Assembly: GCA_018402135.1 (NCBI GenBank)
Contig: JAGYJF010000002.1
Coordinates: forward strand, 496,001-560,000
Direction of reading: 5' to 3'
Source of the DNA: Flavobacteriaceae bacterium
GTDB taxonomy: Bacteria; Bacteroidota; Bacteroidia; Flavobacteriales; Flavobacteriaceae
DNA: 64,000 bases
In this document: piece after piece, positions 8,418 through 18,530 of the stretch
How positions within the stretch are numbered: position 1 is the stretch's first letter
Layout: every line of letters begins with the position of its first letter
The notes under the pieces: generated by a model
Database searches by the model: none
What the model was told of the DNA's origin: nothing
Seen by the model: only the letters and a program-made list of their open reading frames with translations
Program-made: the position numbers and the translations under genes

Positions 8418-9803
8418 TTAAACAGTTTTGTTTCTTTTTGAAAATAATTTAAAGTAATCTTTGGCTGCTTTCACAACCTTTGGAGCAAGAATAATAGTCA
8501 CGATCATGGTTGGGATGGCCATCAAGGCGAAAAAACTATCGATAAGGTTTATCATCATCGCCAGCGATGTAGTAGCACCAATAGCAATGCTGGTTATATA
8601 AATATAATTGTAATAGTGTTTATTTTTTGCTCCAAATAAGAAAGACATGCATTTTGAACCGTAGTACGCATAAGAAAACAAGGATGAAATACTAAAAACC
8701 ATAATACAAATTAAGAGTATATATTTTCCAATACCTGGCATTGCTGAAGCAAAAGCATTGGCGGTTAAGCTTACACCATTCGCATCGGAGGTTTGCCAAA
8801 CATCTGTCACTAAAATGGCTAAGGCTGTTAATGTACAGACTATTATGGTATCGATAAATGGTCCAAGCATCGCTACCAAACCTTCCCTTATAGGTTCGTT
8901 TGTTTTGGCTGCACCGTGTGCCATTGGCGCTGTACCGATTCCAGCTTCGTTTGAAAAGGCACCTCGACGAATTCCCAAAAGTATTAATCCACCTAAAGTT
9001 CCACCTAAAAATGCATCTCCTTTAAAAAACGAAGCCTCGAAAGCATCTGTGAAAATTAACTTTAAATAATACGGCACGACTTCATAATTTGAAATTAAAA
9101 TAACCATGACCGCCAGAAAATACATAACCACCATAGCTGGAACAAGTTTTGAAGCTGTTTTGCTAATGCGCTCTATACCTCCTAGAATTACAATACCTGT
9201 GAGTGCAATTAACACTAATCCAATTATAATATTTGTTGAAAAATTCACTTCAACACCGGCAGGAATTAATAAAATATCATTAACGGCCTGCGTTAATTGG
9301 TTCACATTAAAAACTGGCAACGCGCCTACCAAGCCACATATACTAAAAAATACTGCTAAAGGTTTCCACTTTTTGCCAAGACCTTCCACAATCATATACA
9401 TGGGCCCACCTTGAAGTTGGTTGTAACTATCTCTACCACGGTACATAACCGATAACGAACAGGTAAAAAACTTAGTCGCCATACCTACAATAGCACTCAC
9501 CCACATCCAGAAAATAGCACCAGGACCACCAATAGCAATGGCCACAGCAACACCCGCAATATTACCCATTCCTACTGTAGCCGATAAAGCAGTAGTTAAA
9601 GCTTGAAAATGACTTATTTCGCCTGGGTCGTTGGAATTATCAAACTTTCCGCGTAAAACCGCAATGGCATGTTTAAAATATTTAAATGGTAAAAACCGTG
9701 AAATTATTAAAAAATAAATGCCACCCCCTATTAAGAGGATTAACAAGGGTAAACCCCAAATATATCCAGCTAAGTTTTCTAAAAAAGCATCAATTGATTG
9801 CAA
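8418..9803 (-). CDS. Alanine/glycine:cation symporter (AGCS family)
   Basis: A 461-residue inner-membrane symporter with about 11 helices. Family motifs include GMGNIAGVAVAIAIGGPGA near residue 80 and RRGAFSNEAGIGTAPMAHG near residue 285. It imports small neutral amino acids such as alanine or glycine with sodium. The start is a TTG giving MQSIDAFLENLAGYIWG; no in-frame ATG fits better. It is divergent from the next gene and probably monocistronic. Confidence 0.93.
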   Translation of the reverse strand: MQSIDAFLENLAGYIWGLPLLILLIGGGIYFLIISRFLPFKYFKHAIAVLRGKFDNSNDPGEISHFQALTTALSATVGMGNIAGVAVAIAIGGPGAIFWMWVSAIVGMATKFFTCSLSVMYRGRDSYNQLQGGPMYMIVEGLGKKWKPLAVFFSICGLVGALPVFNVNQLTQAVNDILLIPAGVEVNFSTNIIIGLVLIALTGIVILGGIERISKTASKLVPAMVVMYFLAVMVILISNYEVVPYYLKLIFTDAFEASFFKGDAFLGGTLGGLILLGIRRGAFSNEAGIGTAPMAHGAAKTNEPIREGLVAMLGPFIDTIIVCTLTALAILVTDVWQTSDANGVSLTANAFASAMPGIGKYILLICIMVFSISSLFSYAYYGSKCMSFLFGAKNKHYYNYIYITSIAIGATTSLAMMINLIDSFFALMAIPTMIVTIILAPKVVKAAKDYFKLFSKRNKTV

Positions 9804-9903
9804 GAAGTCGAATTTAATTGACGTAAAAATAACATATCGATTTCAACATCCTCTATGAAATTAAATAATATCTATTAACTTCGCCTGGTAAAATCACCAA
9901 CTT

Positions 9904-11007
9904 TTGCAAACTACACGACTATATTTTATTGATGCCGTAAGAGCATTCGCTATTCTTATGATGCTGCAAGGCCATTTTATTGATGCGCTTCTTGAGGTTA
10001 AATTCAGAAGTACAGAATATACAGCATTTAATGTATGGTCTTATTTTAGAGGCATTACGGCACCTACCTTCTTCACCATTTCTGGTTTGATTTTTACTTA
10101 TTTGCTTATTAAAGCCAAACAAAAAGGCGAAGAATTATTCCGAATTAAAAAAGGACTAATTAGAGGTGTAATGTTAATTGGTATTGGATATCTGTTGCGC
10201 ATTCCGATACTTCAATGGTTTGAGGGTAAGTTTGATAATTACTGGTTAGTGGTTGACGTGTTGCAATGTATTGGCTTGTCCTTAATTATAATTATTGTTT
10301 TGTATTTAATTTCATTTAAAAAAACACTTATATTCTCCATTCTAACGCTTTGTCTTGGTTTGATAATATTTCTAACTGAACCTCTATACAGAAACATAGA
10401 TTTAAGTCACTTACCTGTTTTTGTCGAAAACTATATGAGTAAGGCCAATCGCTCTGTTTTTACCATTTTACCTTGGTTTGGCTATATGGCATTTGGGGCA
10501 TTTATTTCGACTTTGTTTTATCGCTATTTAGACAGAAATCAATTTAAACCAAGTTTGATTATTGGATTTGTAATCACTGGCTTTGTATTGATTAAATATT
10601 CGTCTCTTTTACTTTATGAGCTTTCTTTAATTACTGATATTGAATTATTTAATCGAAGTGCCAGTTACAACTATTTATTCACCAGATTAGGCGATGTGCT
10701 GATTCTTTTCGCCATTTTTTTCTTGCTTGAAAAATATTTTAAGCATTTTCTAATCTTAAAAATAGGTCAAAAAACCTTGTCAATTTACGTGATTCACTTT
10801 GTTATAATTTATGGGAGTTTTACCGGTTTAGGACTGAGTCAACTGATAGGGAAAAACTTACAGCCTTTAGAAGCTGTCCTTGGTGCTATTTTGTTTTTAA
10901 CGATTGTTTGTATTATCGCGCTTGGTTGGGTTAAAACCAATGCTTATTTGTATGCCCGACTACTTAAGTTGGTAAATAATATAAAGGTGAAATTAAATAT
11001 TTCTTAA
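9904..11007 (+). CDS. Multi-helix membrane protein, DUF1624/acyltransferase-like
   Basis: 367 residues with about ten hydrophobic helices. The N-terminus RLYFIDAVRAFAILMMLQGHF resembles the family of heparan-alpha-glucosaminide N-acetyltransferase-like and DUF1624 proteins, with the Asp/Arg and His in the first helix. These are thought to acylate sugars or cell-envelope molecules across the inner membrane. It uses a TTG start. It converges with purC, only 5 bp from that gene's stop codon. The substrate is unknown. Confidence 0.75.
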   Translation: MQTTRLYFIDAVRAFAILMMLQGHFIDALLEVKFRSTEYTAFNVWSYFRGITAPTFFTISGLIFTYLLIKAKQKGEELFRIKKGLIRGVMLIGIGYLLRIPILQWFEGKFDNYWLVVDVLQCIGLSLIIIIVLYLISFKKTLIFSILTLCLGLIIFLTEPLYRNIDLSHLPVFVENYMSKANRSVFTILPWFGYMAFGAFISTLFYRYLDRNQFKPSLIIGFVITGFVLIKYSSLLLYELSLITDIELFNRSASYNYLFTRLGDVLILFAIFFLLEKYFKHFLILKIGQKTLSIYVIHFVIIYGSFTGLGLSQLIGKNLQPLEAVLGAILFLTIVCIIALGWVKTNAYLYARLLKLVNNIKVKLNIS

Positions 11008-11012
11008 GCTTT

Positions 11013-11969
11013 TTAATTTTGGTTTAAATACTTAACCACGTTGTTATGTATTCTTTCGTGAATATTATTTAAATCAGCTTTAATAAAGTGTTCTCCCGTT
11101 ATATTTTCATAGAGTTCAATATAACGATTACTGATTTCTGAAATATAGGCATCGGTCATTTCAGGTAAATTTTGCCCTTCTAAACCTTGAAACCCATGAG
11201 AAATAAGCCATTGTCTTACAAATTCCTTAGATAATTGTTTTTGTGATTCTCCGCTATCTTGGCGTTCTTGATAGCCGTCTGCATAAAAATATCGCGACGA
11301 ATCTGGAGTATGAATTTCATCAATTAAAACAATTTTACCATCCTTTGTTTTTCCGAATTCGTATTTAGTATCTACCAAAATTAAACCGCGACTTGAAGCA
11401 ATTTCGGTTCCTCTTTGAAATAATTTTCGAGTATAAGATTCTAAAATTGAATAATCTTCTTCTGAAACTATACCGCGTCGTAAAATGTCTTCGCGGGAAA
11501 TATCTTCATCATGTGCACCCATTTCTGCCTTTGTTGCTGGCGTAATGATAGGCTTGGGAAACTTATCATTTTCTTTTAAACCTTCTGGCATTGCCACACC
11601 ACAAATGACACGTTTTCCAGCATTATATTCTCTGGCTGCATGACCCGATAGATAACCTCTAATTACCATTTCAACCTTGAAAGGCTCGCATAAATGACCA
11701 ATCGCCACATTAGGATCGGGCGTGGCAATAAGCCAGTTTGGAACCAAGTCTTCGGTGGCTTTCATCATTTTTGTAGCAATCTGGTTAAGAATTTGTCCTT
11801 TATAAGGAATTCCTTTAGGCATCACCACATCAAAAGCACTCAAACGATCGGTGGCTACCATTACCAGCAAATCTTCGCCTATTGTATATACCTCACGCAC
11901 TTTTCCATGATATACGCTTGACTGATTCGGAAATTGGAAATTTGTTGTTATAATAGCTTGGGAAGACAT
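11013..11969 (-). CDS. purC: SAICAR synthetase (phosphoribosylaminoimidazole-succinocarboxamide synthase)
   Basis: A 318-residue cytosolic enzyme of purine biosynthesis that ligates aspartate to CAIR using ATP. It shows [25 protein letters not shown] at the N-terminus, the glycine/lysine motif of SAICAR synthetases, and later [16 protein letters not shown] and [10 protein letters not shown]. The length matches the longer Bacteroidota/eukaryote-like form. It is a clear single-copy housekeeping gene, 49 bp downstream of phoH, so co-transcription is possible. Confidence 0.96.
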   Translation of the reverse strand: MSSQAIITTNFQFPNQSSVYHGKVREVYTIGEDLLVMVATDRLSAFDVVMPKGIPYKGQILNQIATKMMKATEDLVPNWLIATPDPNVAIGHLCEPFKVEMVIRGYLSGHAAREYNAGKRVICGVAMPEGLKENDKFPKPIITPATKAEMGAHDEDISREDILRRGIVSEEDYSILESYTRKLFQRGTEIASSRGLILVDTKYEFGKTKDGKIVLIDEIHTPDSSRYFYADGYQERQDSGESQKQLSKEFVRQWLISHGFQGLEGQNLPEMTDAYISEISNRYIELYENITGEHFIKADLNNIHERIHNNVVKYLNQN

Positions 11970-12018
11970 GCTTTAATTATTAGTCTATAATACTATAGTA
12001 GAAATTTTTTTAAATAAT

Positions 12019-12972
12019 TTACTCTCTATTTTCAATGTTTTTATAAGCCATAATGATTTGCTTCACCAACTTATGTCGAATTACATCTTTATCGTCTAAA
12101 AACACCATACCAACACCTTCAACATCTTTCAAAATCAGCAACGCTTCTTTCAAACCAGAAATGGTACGCCGTGGTAAATCAACTTGTCCCGGATCGCCAG
12201 TCAATAGAAATTTTGCATTTTTACCCATACGGGTTAAAAACATTTTCATCTGATTGTGCGTGGTATTCTGACCTTCGTCTAAGATCACAAAGGCATTGTC
12301 TAATGTTCGGCCACGCATAAAAGCAAGCGGTGCAATTTGAATTACGCCGTTCTCGATAAATTGGGCTAATTTTTCAGCAGGAATCATTTCGCGCAATGCA
12401 TCGTACAGTGGCTGCATGTAAGGGTCTAATTTTTCTTTTAGATCACCTGGTAAAAAACCTAAATTCTCACCTGCTTCTACAGCTGGTCTGGTAAGAATAA
12501 TGCGCTTTACCTCTTTATTTTTCAATGCTCTAACTGCTAAAGCCACACCAGTATAAGTTTTACCGGTTCCGGCTGGACCAATGGCAAATACCATATCGTT
12601 TTTACGCATGGTTTCAACCAATTTACGCTGATTGGCAGTTTGCGCTTTAATAATTTTACCGCCAATTCCGTGAACAATAACTTCACCACCTTGATCGGAA
12701 CTTGACAAATCGGAATTACTTTCGCTGGTTAAAACACGTTCAATCGCATTCTCGTCTAAACGGTTGTATTTCCCAAAGTGCGTCATGAGCATCGTCATAC
12801 GCTTGTCAAACTCTTCTAGCTGTTCTTCTTCGCCAAAAGCTTTTATTTTATTACCTCTCGCAACGATTTTTAGTTTAGGGAAATACTTTTTTAAGACTTC
12901 AATATTGACATTCTGGGCTCCGAAAAATTCTTTTGGGGAGATTTCTTCTAATTCTAAAATAAGTTCGTTCAA
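12019..12972 (-). CDS. phoH: PhoH family ATPase
   Basis: A 317-residue cytosolic protein. A KH-like N-terminal region (about 1-110) precedes the PhoH ATPase domain with Walker A GPAGTGKTYTGVALA around residue 138 and Walker B AFVILDEGQN. Family members are linked to RNA and ribosome metabolism with YbeY. The start is a TTG (MNELILELEEISPKEFFGAQN), a normal N-terminus for this family in Flavobacteriia. It precedes purC on the same strand. Confidence 0.93.
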   Translation of the reverse strand: MNELILELEEISPKEFFGAQNVNIEVLKKYFPKLKIVARGNKIKAFGEEEQLEEFDKRMTMLMTHFGKYNRLDENAIERVLTSESNSDLSSSDQGGEVIVHGIGGKIIKAQTANQRKLVETMRKNDMVFAIGPAGTGKTYTGVALAVRALKNKEVKRIILTRPAVEAGENLGFLPGDLKEKLDPYMQPLYDALREMIPAEKLAQFIENGVIQIAPLAFMRGRTLDNAFVILDEGQNTTHNQMKMFLTRMGKNAKFLLTGDPGQVDLPRRTISGLKEALLILKDVEGVGMVFLDDKDVIRHKLVKQIIMAYKNIENRE

Positions 12973-13180
12973 AAGCGATGTGTATTTAGTAAAATTATCT
13001 GTTTTGTTTTATTAGTTTTGTGCTTGACACTAGACTGGTATTTTTACAACACCTTTACAAATCTAAACGAAAATAATTAGAGTTAGGCAGTCAATACAAA
13101 CGATTTTAAAATTAGTTTTTAACATCAAATAAAATCTAAATTTAAGAGTTATTTTAACTGAAATATTAAGTTAATAATCT

Positions 13181-14014
13181 ATGGCAATCATCACGCTTAC
13201 AACCGACTTTGGCGAAAAAGACTATTTTGCAGGAGCTGTTAAAGGTGCTATTTATAGCGAATTGCCAGAGGTGAAAATTGTTGATATCTCACATTCAATT
13301 TCGCCATTTAATATTCCCGAAGCCGCTTACATTATAAGGAATGCTTATAGTAGTTTTCCAAAAGGTACCATTCACATCATTGGTATTGATTCTGAATTAA
13401 ATCCAGAAAACAAACATATAGCCGTAAAGTTAGACGACCACTACTTTATTTGTGCTAATAATGGTATTATGAGTATGATTTGCCAAGAAATTGCACCTGA
13501 AAAAATTGTTGAAATCAATATTCACGACAAAATTGAAAGTAGTTTTCCTGTGTTAGATGTATTCGTTAAAGTTGCTTGTCATGTTGCTCGCGGTGGAACG
13601 CTTGAAGTTATTGGAAAAGTCATTAATCACATTAAACCGATCATTAATATTATTCCTCAAGTAAACTATGACAATACGCAAATTATTGGAAATGTTATAT
13701 ATATAGACAATTATGGCAACGTAGTTTCTAATATAAAACAGAAGTTTTTTACGGAAGTTCAAAAAGGTCGTGGTTATACAATTCATGCGCGCAATCATAA
13801 GTTCAACATTATTTATAAAAAATATAGCGATATTGTAAATTTTGAAATCCCCGAAGAACGCCGCCAAGACGAGGGTCGTGGGTTGGTGGTTTTTAACGCT
13901 TCACGTTATTTAGAAATTGCCATTTTTAAGAGTAACGGCAACACGGTAGGAAGCGCTTCAACCTTGATGGGGTTAAAGCCTATGGATACTGTAACGGTGA
14001 ATTTTATAGATTAG
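13181..14014 (+). CDS. SAM hydroxide adenosyltransferase (DUF62 family)
   Basis: 277 residues. The N-terminal motif TLTTDFGEKDYFAGAVKGAI and the internal ICANNGIMSMI/IDNYGNVVSNI are hallmarks of the DUF62 family. These proteins hydrolyse S-adenosylmethionine to adenosine and methionine and are related to SAM-dependent halogenases such as fluorinase. The halogenase-specific loop is not evident, so the hydrolase is the safer call. It begins a plus-strand run that leads into gldF. Confidence 0.88.
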   Translation: MAIITLTTDFGEKDYFAGAVKGAIYSELPEVKIVDISHSISPFNIPEAAYIIRNAYSSFPKGTIHIIGIDSELNPENKHIAVKLDDHYFICANNGIMSMICQEIAPEKIVEINIHDKIESSFPVLDVFVKVACHVARGGTLEVIGKVINHIKPIINIIPQVNYDNTQIIGNVIYIDNYGNVVSNIKQKFFTEVQKGRGYTIHARNHKFNIIYKKYSDIVNFEIPEERRQDEGRGLVVFNASRYLEIAIFKSNGNTVGSASTLMGLKPMDTVTVNFID

Positions 14015-14061
14015 CTATACTAATTTTAATTGAATATAAGTTGAATAAAACCAACCATAAA

Positions 14062-14355
14062 ATGTTAGTAAGAATTGTAAAAATGAGCTTTGAGCCTTCC
14101 AAAATTGATGAATTTCTAAATAATTTTGAGGTGCATAAAAACGCCATCAGAGATTTTGAAGGCTGCGAATTACTGGAGCTTTACAATGACCAAAACCAAC
14201 CAGAAATTTTTTTCACTTATAGCTACTGGCAATCAGCCACACATTTGGAAAGTTATAGAAAATCTGGACTTTTTAATTCTGTCTGGGCTAAAACCAAGCC
14301 GCTATTTAATAAAAAACCTGAAGCTTGGAGTGTGAACAAAGTATTTAGTCGTTAA
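14062..14355 (+). CDS. Small dimeric alpha/beta-barrel monooxygenase-like protein (ABM)
   Basis: 97 residues from the ATG (a TTG seven codons earlier is also in frame). Motifs such as FEGCELLELYNDQNQPEIFFTYSYW and LESYRKSGLF fit the antibiotic biosynthesis monooxygenase superfamily. These cytosolic proteins form dimeric ferredoxin-like barrels that may act on quinones or haem. It lies 47 bp after the SAM hydrolase and 25 bp before gldF, so it is probably co-transcribed. The substrate is unknown. Confidence 0.78.
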   Translation: MLVRIVKMSFEPSKIDEFLNNFEVHKNAIRDFEGCELLELYNDQNQPEIFFTYSYWQSATHLESYRKSGLFNSVWAKTKPLFNKKPEAWSVNKVFSR

Positions 14356-14380
14356 TTGTATGTTGATCAAATAAAAATAA

Positions 14381-15103
14381 ATGATTCCCATTTTAAAAAA
14401 AGAAATTAATTCATTTTTCGCTTCACCTATTGGCTATTTGGTGATTGCTATTTTTCTGTTGATAAACAGCCTTTTCTTGTTTCTTTTTAAGGGTGAATTT
14501 AATATTCTGGATAATGGCTTTGCGGATTTATCAACCTTTTTCCTCTTATCACCATGGATTTTTATGTTTTTGGTTCCTGCCATAACCATGCGAAGTTTTT
14601 CGGAAGAATTAAAACAAGGCACAATCGAAATTTTACTAACCAAACCAATTTCTACCCTTCAAATTGTAATGGGTAAATTTTTAGGTGCTTTAATTCTTAT
14701 TGTTATGGCGCTAATTCCTACTATTTTATTTGTAATAACTATTTGGCAATTAGGTAATCCCATTGGCAACTTAGATACTGGAGCTATTTTGGGTTCGTAC
14801 ATCGGACTTTTATTTTTGGCTGCAGCTTTCACAGCCATCGGATTGCTGGCTTCTACCCTATCTCAAAATCAAATTGTGGCGTTTATTGTGGCCGTATTTT
14901 TGTGTTTTATAATGTTTTACGGGTTTGATGGTCTTGCTGGTTTAGGATTGACTGGCGATCTTTTCAACCTTGAAACTTTAGGACTAAGTTATCATTACAA
15001 TAGTATGAGTCGCGGTGTTTTAGACACCCGAAATCTGATTTATTTTGCAAGCGTTTCCATCCTTTTTATATTACTCACAAAATTTAAATTAAACCGAAAT
15101 TAA
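14381..15103 (+). CDS. gldF: GldF, ABC transporter permease of the gliding complex
   Basis: A 240-residue inner-membrane permease with six hydrophobic helices. It starts ILKKEINSFFASPIGYLVI and carries the ABC-2 signature RSFSEELKQGTIEILLTKPIS. In Flavobacteriia GldA, GldF and GldG form an ABC transporter associated with gliding motility; gldA is normally elsewhere and is not in this window. It lies one base upstream of an unknown gene that separates it from gldG. The order gldF...gldG-dnaN is conserved in the family and supports the call. Confidence 0.94.
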   Translation: MIPILKKEINSFFASPIGYLVIAIFLLINSLFLFLFKGEFNILDNGFADLSTFFLLSPWIFMFLVPAITMRSFSEELKQGTIEILLTKPISTLQIVMGKFLGALILIVMALIPTILFVITIWQLGNPIGNLDTGAILGSYIGLLFLAAAFTAIGLLASTLSQNQIVAFIVAVFLCFIMFYGFDGLAGLGLTGDLFNLETLGLSYHYNSMSRGVLDTRNLIYFASVSILFILLTKFKLNRN

Positions 15104-15104
15104 T

Positions 15105-15596
15105 ATGATTATTACCCCAATGTTAGTAATATTTATGTGCATAGTATTTGTACTTGTATTTCTATTTGTTCGCACGATTGACAAACGCAAATGGCTAAGT
15201 ATTTTGGTTAGTTTGGTGTTAACACCCATAGTATATTTTTACATGCTGTATCCGTTTTTAAATATTGTAAGTTCATTTCATCATGAAAAGTATTTTAGTG
15301 CAGAAAAATGGTCCAAAAAACCTGGTTTGCGTTACGAAATGATCAACCATATCGTGACTGACAGTGTTTTTATTGGCAAAACAAAAGCTGAAACCGAAGC
15401 GCTTTTAGGTACATACGAATGGTTGAGTTGGGATGACAACCTCAAGCAGCACGATGATAATAAATGGAATTATGGGTTAGGGCTAGTGCCAGGCGCTTTT
15501 AATGAAACTAAAGAATGTGTGACTTTTATTTTTGAAGACAATCGCATTGTAGATTTAGAGCGCTTTACTGAAGATATTGTATATGAAGATGAATAA
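15105..15596 (+). CDS. Membrane-anchored BamE/SmpA-like protein between gldF and gldG
   Basis: 163 residues. Two hydrophobic segments (residues about 2-22 and 30-50) are followed by a soluble domain of about 110 residues. KTKAETEALLGTYEW, then a Trp-Asn-Tyr-Gly-Leu-Gly stretch and VTFIFEDNRIVDLERF, resemble the BamE/SmpA fold pattern, in which a helix-Gly motif leads to strands. The start is one base after gldF and the end overlaps gldG by 8-14 bp, so it is tightly built into the operon. I know of no gene name. Involvement in gliding ABC transporter assembly is inference. Confidence 0.75.
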   Translation: MIITPMLVIFMCIVFVLVFLFVRTIDKRKWLSILVSLVLTPIVYFYMLYPFLNIVSSFHHEKYFSAEKWSKKPGLRYEMINHIVTDSVFIGKTKAETEALLGTYEWLSWDDNLKQHDDNKWNYGLGLVPGAFNETKECVTFIFEDNRIVDLERFTEDIVYEDE

Positions 15597-17253
15597 ATCT
15601 ACTGCTAAATCATTTGTATTTTGGATTGTTATCATTTTGATAGTCAATCTACTTTCTCTATCATTTTACAAACGATTCGATTTAACCAACGACAAACGTT
15701 ACACCCTATCAAAAGCAGCATTGCAAACCATAGACAGTGTAGATACACCGTTGATTATTGATGTGTTTTTGGAAGGTGATTTCCCTTCAGAATTTAAACG
15801 ATTGCGTTTAGAAACACAGCAAATACTGGAAGAATTTCAAGTTTATAATTCGCATATTAACTTCAATTTTATAAATCCAACAGAAGACGAATCTCAAAAA
15901 GAGGCCATCGTTTCACAACTCACCGATCGTGGTTTGGAGCCGCTTCAACTCAATGTTAGAGAAAGTGGCAAAACGTCTCAAACACTAATATTTCCTTGGG
16001 CTTTGGCTAGCTACAATGATTATAGTGTGAAGATTCCGTTGATCAAAAATCGTCTTGGCGACACGCAGCAAGAGATGGTTAATAAATCAGTGCAGCATCT
16101 GGAATATGCCTTTGCCGATGGTTTTAAAAAATTAACCAACACCAAATTAAAAAAAATTGCTATTTTAAAAGGAAACGGTCAGCTAGAGGATATTTACGTA
16201 GCCGATTTTTTAACCAGTATTAAAGACAACTACTCCATTGCACCGTTTACTTTAGATAAGGTAGCATCGAAACCAATAGAGACATTAGAGCAACTTACAG
16301 AGTTTGATTTAATCATTTCAGCCAAACCCAATGAAGCCTTTACTGAGGAAGAAAAATATGTGCTAGATCAATATACTATGCGCGGCGGAAAGAGTCTTTG
16401 GTTAACAGAAGGCATCGTGATGGACCGAGATAGCCTCTACACCGAATCTGGCAGTGCCGTTGCCATTATGAAAGACCTCAATCTTAACGATTTTTTCTTT
16501 AAATACGGGGTTCGTATCAATCCAAATATGGTGCTGGATTTATATTCTTCACCCATTCCATTGGCTGTTGGTGAAGGTGATAATACGCAAATTTTGCCAA
16601 TTTCATGGCAATATTCACCACTTGCAGGAAGCAATCCTGAACATCCAATCACAACCAATTTAAATCTAGTTAAATTCGATTTTGCGAGTCAGATAGACAC
16701 CCTTAAAAACGATGTTCAAAAAACGGTATTATTGCGAAGTTCACCCTTATCAAAATTACAAGGAGTTCCAAAGCTTGTTAGTTTAGATGATATTACGCAA
16801 GATCCAGATAAGTCAACCTTTAACAATGGTTCTCAAACGCTTGCTGTTCTTTTAGAAGGAAATTTTACTTCCGTTTATAATAACCGCATCAAACCTTTTG
16901 ACTTATCTAATGTTAAAAATGAAAGTGTTCCAACCCAAATGATTGTTATTTCAGATGGTGATGTTATCAAAAATGATGTATTGCGAAACCAGCCTCAAAA
17001 TTTAGGTTTTGATCGTGCCAGCAGCCAACCTATTGGCAACAAAGAGTTTTTAATAAATGCAGTAAATTATCTATTACAAGACGATAAACTTTTAGATATC
17101 AGAACTAAAGAAGTTGCAATTGCTTTTTTAGATGTCGAGCGCATTGCACCTGAAAAAGCAAAATGGCAGGTAATAAATATATTGTTACCATTGATTATTT
17201 TAGGTTTATTTGGATTGGTGTTTAACTTTATAAGAAAGCGCAGATATAGTTAA
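15589..17253 (+). CDS. gldG: GldG, gliding motility ABC transporter substrate-binding-like subunit
   Basis: About 555 residues. An N-terminal helix (KSFVFWIVIILIVNLLSLS) is followed by the YKRFDLTNDKRYTLSKA motif typical of the GldG/ABC-type uncharacterised transport family (DUF4350/Gld), a large periplasmic domain, and a C-terminal helix (VINILLPLIILGLFGLVFNF) before a basic tail. Two ATGs (15583 and 15589) are possible starts; both overlap the preceding gene. It works with GldF and GldA in gliding motility. dnaN follows after 134 bp. Confidence 0.93.
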   Translation: MNKSTAKSFVFWIVIILIVNLLSLSFYKRFDLTNDKRYTLSKAALQTIDSVDTPLIIDVFLEGDFPSEFKRLRLETQQILEEFQVYNSHINFNFINPTEDESQKEAIVSQLTDRGLEPLQLNVRESGKTSQTLIFPWALASYNDYSVKIPLIKNRLGDTQQEMVNKSVQHLEYAFADGFKKLTNTKLKKIAILKGNGQLEDIYVADFLTSIKDNYSIAPFTLDKVASKPIETLEQLTEFDLIISAKPNEAFTEEEKYVLDQYTMRGGKSLWLTEGIVMDRDSLYTESGSAVAIMKDLNLNDFFFKYGVRINPNMVLDLYSSPIPLAVGEGDNTQILPISWQYSPLAGSNPEHPITTNLNLVKFDFASQIDTLKNDVQKTVLLRSSPLSKLQGVPKLVSLDDITQDPDKSTFNNGSQTLAVLLEGNFTSVYNNRIKPFDLSNVKNESVPTQMIVISDGDVIKNDVLRNQPQNLGFDRASSQPIGNKEFLINAVNYLLQDDKLLDIRTKEVAIAFLDVERIAPEKAKWQVINILLPLIILGLFGLVFNFIRKRRYS

Positions 17254-17317
17254 AAAAAATAGAAGTTTAAAGCTTATGAAAACCCATAAGAACTGTGTTA
17301 ATTTGTTAATAAGTTTC

Positions 17318-17349
17318 TTTTAAAAACCAACACTATTAAGATATATTTG
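17318..17349 (+). promoter_or_regulatory. Candidate dnaN promoter
   Basis: TATATTTG matches the Bacteroidota -7 box TAnnTTTG, and TTTT lies 20 bp upstream at the -33 position (one mismatch to TTTG). It is about 40 bp upstream of the dnaN start codon. Confidence 0.45.
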
Positions 17350-17387
17350 TAAAACTTATAAAAATTAGATTAAACTAAATAATATAC

Positions 17388-18506
17388 ATGAAATTCATCG
17401 TATCGAGCACCTATTTATTAAAGCAATTACAGGTTTTGGGAGGCGTCATTAATACCTCAAATACATTACCTATTCTTGATAACTTTTTGTTTGAATTAAA
17501 AGATTCAAAATTAACAGTTTCAGCAAGCGACCTTGAAACCACGATGTCTTCAACTTTAAATGTTGAAAGCGATAGCGATGGAAGCATTGCTTTACCTGCA
17601 AGAATTTTGTTAGACACCCTTAAAACATTTCCAGAACAGCCATTAACTTTTGTTGTAGAAGAAAACCATACAGTTGAAATTAGTTCCAATCATGGTAAAT
17701 ATGCTGTGGCCTATGCCGAAGGTGCAGAATTTCCTAAATCAGTTGAACTGGAAGACCCGAGTAAAACTACCATTTTAGGCGATGTTTTAGCAACAGCCAT
17801 CAGTAAAACAATTTTTGCAGCTGGTAACGATGATTTACGCCCCGTAATGAGTGGTGTATTTTTTCAGTTTTCTACTGAAGGCTTGACCTTCGTTGCAACC
17901 GATGCCCATAAACTGGTAAAATATAGTAGAAGCGATATTTCTGCTAGTCAAGTTGCTGAATTCATCATGCCAAAAAAACCTTTAAATCTTTTAAAAGGGA
18001 TTTTAGCAGGAAGTGAAGACGAGGTTTTAATTGAATACAATGAATCTAATGCGAAATTTACCTTTAATAATTCGCACCTGGTATGCAGATTGATTGATGG
18101 AAAATATCCTAATTACGAAGCTGTGATTCCAAAGGAAAACCCAAATAAATTATTAATAGATAGATCTCAATTTTTAAGTTCTGTGCGACGTGTGAGTATT
18201 TTTTCTAACAAAACTACACATCAAATCCGATTGAAAATTGCTGGGGCTGAATTGAACATTTCAGCTGAAGATATTGATTTCAGCAATAAAGCTGAAGAAC
18301 GATTAAGCTGTGATTACCAAGGTGATGATATGCAAATTGGCTTTAATTCTCGTTTTTTAACAGAGATGATCAACAATCTGAGCTCCGATAATGTTCAATT
18401 AGAAATGAGCTTGCCAAACCGCGCAGGTATCTTAACACCAGCCGATGGATTGGATGAAGGTGAAGTCGTTACAATGCTTGTAATGCCAGTGATGCTTAAT
18501 AATTAG
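17388..18506 (+). CDS. dnaN: DNA polymerase III beta subunit (sliding clamp)
   Basis: A 372-residue clamp protein. It starts MKFIVSSTYLLKQLQVLGGVI and contains the clamp motifs DNFLFELKDSKLTVSASDLE and FVATDAHKLVKYSR, ending LVMPVMLNN, where the C-terminal M-P-M-like motif closes domain 3. It forms a dimeric ring that tethers DNA polymerase. The location after gldG is usual in Flavobacteriaceae. An intrinsic terminator follows. Confidence 0.97.
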   Translation: MKFIVSSTYLLKQLQVLGGVINTSNTLPILDNFLFELKDSKLTVSASDLETTMSSTLNVESDSDGSIALPARILLDTLKTFPEQPLTFVVEENHTVEISSNHGKYAVAYAEGAEFPKSVELEDPSKTTILGDVLATAISKTIFAAGNDDLRPVMSGVFFQFSTEGLTFVATDAHKLVKYSRSDISASQVAEFIMPKKPLNLLKGILAGSEDEVLIEYNESNAKFTFNNSHLVCRLIDGKYPNYEAVIPKENPNKLLIDRSQFLSSVRRVSIFSNKTTHQIRLKIAGAELNISAEDIDFSNKAEERLSCDYQGDDMQIGFNSRFLTEMINNLSSDNVQLEMSLPNRAGILTPADGLDEGEVVTMLVMPVMLNN

Positions 18507-18530
18507 ATTATCAAACTTCCATATAATAGA

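Noticed and set aside
14041-14061. TTG start for the ABM-fold protein
   Set aside because: The ATG seven codons downstream gives the usual family N-terminus, so the TTG is less likely.
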